Assembly (NCBI GenBank): GCA_003218375.1
Contig: QHNH01000016.1
Location: forward strand, 183,009-247,008
Length of the DNA: 64,000 nucleotides
Direction of reading: 5' to 3'
Origin: Verrucomicrobiota bacterium
Lineage (GTDB): Bacteria > Verrucomicrobiota > Verrucomicrobiia > Chthoniobacterales > UBA10450
The notes under the pieces were generated by a model that did no database searches, was not told the origin of the DNA, and was given only the letters and a program-made list of their open reading frames with translations. Made by a program: the position numbers and the translations under genes. Below, piece by piece: positions 58,382-64,000 of this stretch. How positions within the stretch are numbered: the first letter of the stretch is position 1; the number at the start of each line of letters is the position of its first letter.

Positions 58382-58578
58382 ACGTTTTGGTGAATGGTGA
58401 GCCCGCCGAAATATCTGGCCTAACGAATGTCGCGGAGCTCGCGAAGCACTACGGTTTGCAACCGAACAGTGTCCTGATCGAGCACAACACCGTCGCGCTC
58501 CACCAGCGGGAGTGGACCGAGCGGAAACTTGCCGAAGGCGATCGCATCGAGTTCGTGCGGGTCGTGGCCGGCGGTTAG
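58378..58578 (+). CDS. thiS: sulfur carrier protein ThiS
   Basis: The product has 66 residues from ATG 58378. It is a ubiquitin-like beta-grasp protein ending in RVVAGG; the C-terminal Gly-Gly is adenylated and thiocarboxylated. The N-terminal MNVLVNGEPAEISG and ELAKHYGLQPNSVLIEHNTV are typical ThiS. It overlaps thiH by four bases. The gene order thiH-thiS without thiG is unusual; thiG is presumably elsewhere. A TCGTTAGGCC word (minus strand) occurs near the start. Confidence 0.95.
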   Translation: MNVLVNGEPAEISGLTNVAELAKHYGLQPNSVLIEHNTVALHQREWTERKLAEGDRIEFVRVVAGG

Positions 58579-58580
58579 GT

Positions 58581-58708
58581 GGAACATAGGCCTCGGGCCT
58601 GTGCGCCCAACGGACATTTTGTCCGTTGCCGGATTTCTGTGGGGTGAAAGTCGCGGATTCTGCGGAGTGCAACTCCGCTAGGCGCACAGACCGGAGGTCT
58701 ATGTTCCT
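58581..58708. repeat. GGAACATAGG..CTATGTTCC large inverted repeat with nested hairpins
   Basis: GGAACATAGGCCTCGGGCCT GTGCGC on the left pairs with GCGCACAGACCGGAGGTCTA TGTTCC on the right. Nested hairpins CAACGGACATTTTGTCCGTT G and GCGGAGTGCAACTCCGC lie inside. It spans the whole gap between thiS and the convergent lysE-type gene and may serve as a bidirectional terminator. Confidence 0.88.
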
Positions 58709-59339
58709 ACCTTCGCGCCGCCACCGCCAGGCGCAGCCCGAGAAAAATAAAGAGCGAGCCGACGGCGCGATTGAGGAGCGCGGTAACGCTGGCGCTCTCG
58801 CGCAACCGGGCGCTGAACGCGCTCGCGAACCAGGCCAGGATCAAACACCAGATCGTTCCGGTGGTGACGAAGGTCAGCCCCAGAACAAGGAACGCGATCG
58901 TTTTCGATGGCGCGGCCGAATCGATGAACTGCGGCAGGAACGCCAAGAAGAACAACGCGACTTTCGGATTCAGCACATTCGTCAGGATTCCCTGCCGGAA
59001 AGCGGCCCCGGCGTCCCGGTGCCGAAAGTGCGCGGGCATCGCTAACTCGTGCTGGCGCTCCAGCAACGCGCGCACGCCGAGAAAAATCAGATAGGCCGCG
59101 CCGGCGAGCTTAATGAAGGTGAAGGCCCAGGCGGATGTTGCGAGAAATGCCGAGAGCCCCAGCGCCGCCGCGCCCGTGTGGAAAATGCTCCCGACGCAGA
59201 TGCCCAGCGCGGAAGCGACGCCCGCACGCCGTCCATGCGCGATGCTGCGCCCAAGAATGTAAAGCGTATCCGGGCCCGGGGTCAGATTGAGCAGGATCCC
59301 GGTGGTGACGAAGAGAGCGAAGTCGTGGATTCCAAACAT
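58707..59339 (-). CDS. LysE/RhtB-family amino-acid exporter
   Basis: The product has 210 residues from ATG 59339 (MFGIHDFALFVTTGILLNLT). Five to six membrane helices and the family signatures are visible: NLTPGPDTLYILGRSIAHGR near the N-terminus, KLAGAAYLIFLGVRALL, and GILTNVLNPKVALFFLAFLP. It exports lysine, homoserine, threonine or related compounds; the exact substrate cannot be read from sequence. The longer ORF to 60047 overlaps the NfeD gene in another frame and is spurious beyond this ATG. Confidence 0.92.
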   Translation of the reverse strand: MFGIHDFALFVTTGILLNLTPGPDTLYILGRSIAHGRRAGVASALGICVGSIFHTGAAALGLSAFLATSAWAFTFIKLAGAAYLIFLGVRALLERQHELAMPAHFRHRDAGAAFRQGILTNVLNPKVALFFLAFLPQFIDSAAPSKTIAFLVLGLTFVTTGTIWCLILAWFASAFSARLRESASVTALLNRAVGSLFIFLGLRLAVAARR

Positions 59340-59365
59340 GGTCGAAGCTGAAACACTGAAACGCT

Positions 59366-60769
59366 TTAGCTCGCCTGTTTTACCACGACGCGCATGCCGT
59401 CCTTGTGAATCACCGTGATCGGCGTTTCCGCGGCGATGAATTCGCCTTCCGTCACCACGTCGACGATGTGATCGGCAAAGCGACCTTTGCCGCTGGGCCG
59501 CAAAGTTGTCTGCGCGGTCCCCTGCATACCGGGAGTGAGATCGAGCGCGGTGGCGAATTGGCGCGGAGCCCCGGCGAGCGATGGGCCGGGAGGATTTGTC
59601 GTCATGAGAGCGAAGCGGCGGTAGAGATTGGTCTTCGGGAGATAACGCGCCAGAACCATGATGACCACGGTGGCGGCGACGAGGGAGAAAAAGAGATTCC
59701 GCAGAGGGATCGCAAGCATGTCGCCGGTGGGGAAAAAAGTTTCGCCGGGATAACGATCGATCATGGCCCAAAGGAGCGAGGCCAGCATGAGAAAGACGCC
59801 GATCACGCCGAAGACAATCGTCGAGTGGGCGAAGAAAAGGATTTCGACTAAAACGAAAACCACTCCGAGCACGAAAAGGGCGACGACTTCCCAACCGGCG
59901 AGCCCGGCGAGATAATGTCCGGCAAAGAAAAGCGCGAAACAGATCGCGGCGATGATCCCCGGCATGCTCACACCCGGCATTTTGAATTCGAGATAAGCGC
60001 AGATGATCCCGAGCAGCAGAAGCAAGGGCGCGAGCGAGGTGATCCAAAACGCCAGGCGCTCGAAACCGCTGGGATCGACGGCGACGAGGGCGCCTTTGAG
60101 CCCGGCCTTCTTCGCGAGATCAGCCACAGAATCGGCAAGCCCGTCGGCGAGGAGCGGTTTGCCGTTGATGAGCTCGGTCGCTTCCTGCGCGTTCAAAGTC
60201 AGCAGCGTTCCTTTCGCGTGGACTACGCGGTCGCCGATCTTTACTTCCCTCTCCTTGTCCATGAACGCTTCGCCGATGTCGGGATTGTGGCCGTTGCGGG
60301 TGGCGGAATTGCGGACGAGGGCCGACCAATACGACAGCGTTTTGTCTTTCTCAGTCCCGGTAAGCTCAGCGCCGGTCGCGAGCACGGGAGCGGCGGCGCC
60401 GATCGCGCTCACCGGCGACATATATATATGACGGGTGGCCAGGGCGATGAGGGAGCCGGCGGAACCGGCGTTGGTGTTGATGAAGGTGTAGGTCGGCAGC
60501 GTGGTGCGGTTGAGCGCGCCGGCAATGTCGCCCGCGGAATCGAGCCGGCCGCCATAGGTGTCCATCTCGATGATGATCGCGCCCGCGCCGGCATTCTCCG
60601 CGGCCTTGATCGCCCGGCGCAGATACAAATGCAGAGGCGGCGAGATTTCTCCGCTGAGCGCGATGACCACGGTGTCGCCTTTCCGCACGATCTCGCGCGC
60701 GTGCATTGGCGGCGCGATGGCGGCCAGACCCAGGAGCAACGGCAACAGCCGGAACAATGTTCTCATCAA
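59366..60769 (-). CDS. NfeD-family membrane-bound serine protease
   Basis: The protein has 467 residues. A signal peptide spans about 1-24. A ClpP-like protease domain (about 28-240) has the Ser nucleophile in NTNAGSAGSLIALATRHIYM SP. About four to five membrane helices follow (about 240-380), then a C-terminal OB-fold NfeD domain (about 395-467, GMQGTAQTTLRPSGKGRFAD). The plan is the long form of NfeD, usually linked to stomatin/SPFH proteins and acting in membrane quality control. No SPFH gene is visible nearby. Confidence 0.93.
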   Translation of the reverse strand: MMRTLFRLLPLLLGLAAIAPPMHAREIVRKGDTVVIALSGEISPPLHLYLRRAIKAAENAGAGAIIIEMDTYGGRLDSAGDIAGALNRTTLPTYTFINTNAGSAGSLIALATRHIYMSPVSAIGAAAPVLATGAELTGTEKDKTLSYWSALVRNSATRNGHNPDIGEAFMDKEREVKIGDRVVHAKGTLLTLNAQEATELINGKPLLADGLADSVADLAKKAGLKGALVAVDPSGFERLAFWITSLAPLLLLLGIICAYLEFKMPGVSMPGIIAAICFALFFAGHYLAGLAGWEVVALFVLGVVFVLVEILFFAHSTIVFGVIGVFLMLASLLWAMIDRYPGETFFPTGDMLAIPLRNLFFSLVAATVVIMVLARYLPKTNLYRRFALMTTNPPGPSLAGAPRQFATALDLTPGMQGTAQTTLRPSGKGRFADHIVDVVTEGEFIAAETPITVIHKDGMRVVVKQAS

Positions 60770-60832
60770 AAAATCGCTTCTCGTTTAATTTGAATCGCGA
60801 CCGGCGGCAACACGAGCGAAAAGTAAACGCGC

Positions 60833-62650
60833 ATGGGAACGATCCCGACCCAAACCATCGAGCAGATCGCGGCCGCGAACGATATCGTGGAAGTGATCGG
60901 GACTTATTTCCCGCTCAAGCGCGCGGGCTCGACCTTCAAGGCGCTCTGTCCGTTTCACCAGGAGAAGACGCCGTCGTTCACGGTGAGTCCGTCGCGGCAG
61001 ACGTTCCATTGCTTCGGCTGCGGCGCGGGCGGGAGCGTTTTCCGGTTCGTGATGGATTACGAGCACCTCGATTTCCCGGCGGCGGTGAAGAAACTCGCGA
61101 CCCGAGTGGGAATTCCGGTGATCGAGGAGCGCGGTTCAAGCACCGGGGAAGATGACCGGCAACAGGAGACTCGCCGCGCTCTGCTCCAGTTGCACGCGGA
61201 AGCAGCCGAGTGGTTCTACGAGAACCTGGTGAAGGCGAAGATCGGCGCGCCGGCGCGCGAGTACTTGAAAGGGCGCGGAATCGATCGCCGGATCGCGAAG
61301 GATTGGCAGATCGGTTTCGCGCCGGAGAGCTGGGACGCTTTTCTGAGCTGGGCGCTCGAGCGCGGCTATCAGCAGCGGTTGTTACTCGAGAGTGGACTCG
61401 TCACGCGGCGGGATGAAAGCGCGGGCGAAGACAAAGGCTACGATCGGTTCCGGAACCGGATCATGTTCCCGATCCACAACGATGTGGGCGAAGTGATCGC
61501 GTTTAGCGGGCGCATTCTGGATAAGGAAGCGGAGGCCGCGAAATACGTGAACTCGCCGGAGACGCCGCTGTTCCGAAAAGGCCGCGTGCTTTTCGGTCTG
61601 CACAAAACGAAGCGGGGACTGATCGAGGCGGATTGCGCGATCGTTTGCGAAGGGCAACTCGACCTGATCACGCTATTCGAGGCCGGGATCATCAATGTCG
61701 TCGCGCCGCAGGGGACGGCCTTCACGGAAAACCAGGCGAGGATCCTGAAGCGGTTCGTCAGCGAAGTCGTCCTTTGTTTCGACGCGGACGCGGCCGGGCA
61801 AAAGGCGGCGGAGCGTTCGCTGGATGCATTGCTCCAAAATAATCTCGTGGTGCGCGTCGCAGAAATGCCGGCGGGCGAAGATCCCGACTCGATGGTGCGA
61901 AAAAAGGGTCGCGAGGAATTTGAAAAACGGGTAGCGGCCGCCCGCGATTTTTTCGATTGGTGGATCGAACACGAAACGAGCGCGTCGGATTTGGATTCGC
62001 TCGGTGCCAAAATGCAGCTGGCCCAGAAACTGGCTGAGACGATCGGCCGCGTCCAGGATCCGATGATGCGCGGCGAAGTAGCGAACCGGGCGAGCGCGCG
62101 GATCGGGGTGCCACGGGCGGATTTCGACCGCCTGCTCAGCAAACCGGGCCGCGATCGGTTCTCGATTGATGACGGCGAAGCGCGGGCGGAAGTGTTGCCG
62201 CCGCCGCGACACGATATCGCCATGCTTTGCCTGCTCGCGTTGCGCCACGAGAAAGCGCGGGAGTTTCTCCTCGCCCAGGATTGGCGCGAGATGCTTTCCC
62301 ACACGCCGGATGCGCAAATCCTCGGGCGGATTTTGGAAAGCGACCTGCGCCCGGATGATCCGTCCTCGCTGAACGCGTTCATGTCCAGCCTGAGCCCGGG
62401 CGAAGAGGCGCTGGTGTCCGGTTGGCTGCTCCAGAAGATGCCGCCGAACGGGCTCGAGGTCGCCCAGGGCTGGTGGACTGGGCTCCGCCAGGCAGTTTTG
62501 CGGCGCCAACTCCAGATCGCCGAAGGCCGGATGAAGCTTCCGCGCCTGACCACCGGTGAAGCGGTCAATTTGCAGAAACAAATTCTTGACCTTACGGAGC
62601 AACTCCGCGACCTTTCCGCGTTTTCGTCCGCCCGCGTGCTCGACAGCTGA
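60833..62650 (+). CDS. dnaG: DNA primase
   Basis: The protein has 605 residues and synthesises RNA primers at the replication fork. The zinc-binding domain carries C39-x2-H42 (LCPFHQEKTPSFTVSP) and C60-x2-C63 (FHCFGCGAGGSVF). The TOPRIM domain has acidic residues (IVCEGQLDLITLFEAGI, VVLCFDADAAGQKAAERSLD). A helicase-interacting C-terminal part follows to the end. The length is typical. It precedes rpoD, an order conserved in the macromolecular synthesis operon. Confidence 0.97.
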   Translation: MGTIPTQTIEQIAAANDIVEVIGTYFPLKRAGSTFKALCPFHQEKTPSFTVSPSRQTFHCFGCGAGGSVFRFVMDYEHLDFPAAVKKLATRVGIPVIEERGSSTGEDDRQQETRRALLQLHAEAAEWFYENLVKAKIGAPAREYLKGRGIDRRIAKDWQIGFAPESWDAFLSWALERGYQQRLLLESGLVTRRDESAGEDKGYDRFRNRIMFPIHNDVGEVIAFSGRILDKEAEAAKYVNSPETPLFRKGRVLFGLHKTKRGLIEADCAIVCEGQLDLITLFEAGIINVVAPQGTAFTENQARILKRFVSEVVLCFDADAAGQKAAERSLDALLQNNLVVRVAEMPAGEDPDSMVRKKGREEFEKRVAAARDFFDWWIEHETSASDLDSLGAKMQLAQKLAETIGRVQDPMMRGEVANRASARIGVPRADFDRLLSKPGRDRFSIDDGEARAEVLPPPRHDIAMLCLLALRHEKAREFLLAQDWREMLSHTPDAQILGRILESDLRPDDPSSLNAFMSSLSPGEEALVSGWLLQKMPPNGLEVAQGWWTGLRQAVLRRQLQIAEGRMKLPRLTTGEAVNLQKQILDLTEQLRDLSAFSSARVLDS

Positions 62651-62725
62651 AATGCTGCCGTTGAGGGGGCGGGAAAGGCCGGCGAGCTGGCTTGAAAACA
62701 GCGATACCTCTAAAGCACTCAAGAT

Positions 62726-64000
62726 TTGGCAACTCACTCGAGAAAACAGACGCGACGCGGGGCCCGACCGTCTCCGAAGAAGCCGGCCAAGACAAAGCGG
62801 CCGCAGAAAGCGAAGGCAAAACGAAAAGCTGCGCCTCGACCCTCGAAACGGATCGTCGCTTTCAAGAGTTCCGGTTCGAAGAAAAAGAAGATCTCCGCCT
62901 TGCCGGCAACGAGACAATTAAACGGCGCGGAAGATTCCGGTGTGGAAGATATTTTGCCGCCCACTGGCGGAACCGATGTGCAGACGCGCATCCGCGAGCT
63001 GATCAAGCTCGCGAAGGAACAGGGTTATCTCACCTTCGACGATCTCAACGAGGCGTTGCCGCCCGACATCAGCGACGCGGACGAACTCGACGCCATCCTC
63101 ACCCGGCTACGCCGGATGGAAATCGACATCATCGAAGCGTCCGAGGTGGATCGCTACAAGGACGGCAAGAAGGAAGCCGAGGACGAAGAAGAGGAAAAAC
63201 CGGAGCCGAAGCTCGATATTCTCGACGACCCGGTGCGGATGTATCTCAAGCAAATGGGCCAGGTGCCCTTGCTGACACGCGAGCAGGAGGTCGAGATTTC
63301 GAAACGGATCGAAGAAGCCGAGATCATGGTGCAGCGGCTGATCAATCGCTTCGGGTTCATCGCGCAGGCGCACCTCGATCTCGCCCAGAAACTCACCGAG
63401 GGCGGAGAACGATTCGATCGCGTGATTCTCGACAAGAAAATCGAGAGCCGCGAGCGCTACATGAAAATGTTGCCGCGGCTCTGCAAGCAGGTCGAGAAAC
63501 TGAGCGCTTCAATTCGCCAGCAGTATGCCCACATTTTGCACGGCCCGGGCCGGCGCGACGCGCGGAAGGCGAAAGCGTTCCAGAAAGCGGTCACGGCGTT
63601 GCAGAAGCTTTACCCGAAATTTTATTTCAAACAGAAAGTGACCGAGGAATTCGTCCATCTCGCGGACGAGCGGTTCCAGGCGCTGACCCATTTGCAGGGC
63701 GAAATCAGCAAGCATCCGCGCGACAACGGCGCCCGCTCGCCCCTGGGGATCAAGACGCGGGACTTGGAAAGCTCGCTCTGGCTTTCGCTCGAGGAATACA
63801 CCGAGCAATATCGCGCCCTCAAGAGCTGGCTGCACAAGGCGCTCCGCGCGAAGACGGAAATGGTGGAAGCTAACCTGCGCCTCGTCATTTCCATCGCCAA
63901 GAAATACACGAACCGTGGCCTGTCGTTTCTCGATCTGATCCAGGAAGGGAACATGGGGCTGATGAAGGCGGTGGAGAAATTCGAATACCGGCGCGGCTAT
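62726..64000 (+). CDS. rpoD: RNA polymerase sigma-70 factor RpoD (partial, cut by window end)
   Basis: The frame opens after a stop at 62711-62713 and the only early start is TTG 62726. The first 70 residues are Lys/Arg/Pro/Ala-rich ([20 protein letters not shown]). Region 1.1-like ([20 protein letters not shown]), region 1.2 ([20 protein letters not shown]), the long insert before region 2, and region 2 ([40 protein letters not shown]) follow. The coding region continues past 64000. It is the principal sigma factor. Confidence 0.93.
   Translation, partial: MATHSRKQTRRGARPSPKKPAKTKRPQKAKAKRKAAPRPSKRIVAFKSSGSKKKKISALPATRQLNGAEDSGVEDILPPTGGTDVQTRIRELIKLAKEQGYLTFDDLNEALPPDISDADELDAILTRLRRMEIDIIEASEVDRYKDGKKEAEDEEEEKPEPKLDILDDPVRMYLKQMGQVPLLTREQEVEISKRIEEAEIMVQRLINRFGFIAQAHLDLAQKLTEGGERFDRVILDKKIESRERYMKMLPRLCKQVEKLSASIRQQYAHILHGPGRRDARKAKAFQKAVTALQKLYPKFYFKQKVTEEFVHLADERFQALTHLQGEISKHPRDNGARSPLGIKTRDLESSLWLSLEEYTEQYRALKSWLHKALRAKTEMVEANLRLVISIAKKYTNRGLSFLDLIQEGNMGLMKAVEKFEYRRGY

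Noticed and set aside
58707-60047. 446-residue ORF extending LysE upstream
   Set aside because: The part above 59339 overlaps the NfeD gene in another frame and is Arg/His-rich without domains; the exporter starts at ATG 59339.
62692-63873. 393-residue ORF overlapping rpoD
   Set aside because: Frame-shifted shadow of rpoD; composition is Arg/Gly/Ala-rich and the sigma-70 regions are in the other frame.
1-64000. tRNA or rRNA genes
   Set aside because: Scanned for T-loop GTTCRANNC with matching acceptor stems and for rRNA cores; only isolated T-loop-like words inside coding genes were found.

Overview
The window (about 58-60% GC by eye) looks like a chromosomal segment of a soil-type Verrucomicrobium, possibly near Chthoniobacterales. 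That placement is inferred from gene style, not from a marker phylogeny. Supporting features are secreted proteins with a recurring C-terminal STRGFV..ALGP..DDW..LxPGxYT module, FN3-like small proteins, Tat-type aminotransferase and asparaginase genes, a plant/cyanobacterial-style GlgC, and many short intergenic inverted repeats.

Layout. 1-8.5 kb is accessory DNA. It holds an orphan gene, an FN3-like gene (1479-2171) behind a ~21-nt periodic repeat array, three integron attC sites with the ORF cassettes between them (2785-5628) and no integrase in view, and two extra degenerate copies of the glmS 3' end (5891-5968 and 7294-7415) that bracket foreign-looking genes downstream of intact glmS (8599-10494). 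10.7-25 kb is mostly core: glgC, a coiled-coil membrane protein, a YacP-like NYN protein, a response regulator with a possible sigma-54 promoter, fba, an operon of a KAS homologue and two histidine kinases, a divergent receiver-kinase hybrid, and an orphan lantibiotic-dehydratase-like protein. 25-34 kb has parA, DUF190-crcB, a UdgX-type uracil-DNA-binding protein, a glycosylasparaginase, a GDSL esterase and secreted proteins.

35-48 kb is again accessory: a membrane protein, a PLD-like protein, a beta-helix-like membrane protein, a second FN3-like gene whose upstream region is an 18-unit array of 21-nt repeats (39846-40223), a LuxR-type regulator, a methyltransferase, a 1-Cys peroxiredoxin, and a truncated second copy of an aminotransferase 3' end flanking two inserted-looking genes. 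48-64 kb holds a membrane spermidine-synthase-like protein, an RND/MMPL exporter between two paralogous L,D-transpeptidases, peptidoglycan-binding secreted proteins, thiH-thiS, a LysE exporter, an NfeD protease, dnaG, and rpoD cut by the window end.

The most unusual features are the two 21-nt (two helical turns) arrays in front of FN3-like genes, the attC cluster, the repeated gene 3' ends with cargo between them, and an over-represented TCGTTAGGC word lying in conserved genes. Starts were moved from the longest ORF to internal codons wherever signal peptides, domain starts or ribosome sites argued for it.
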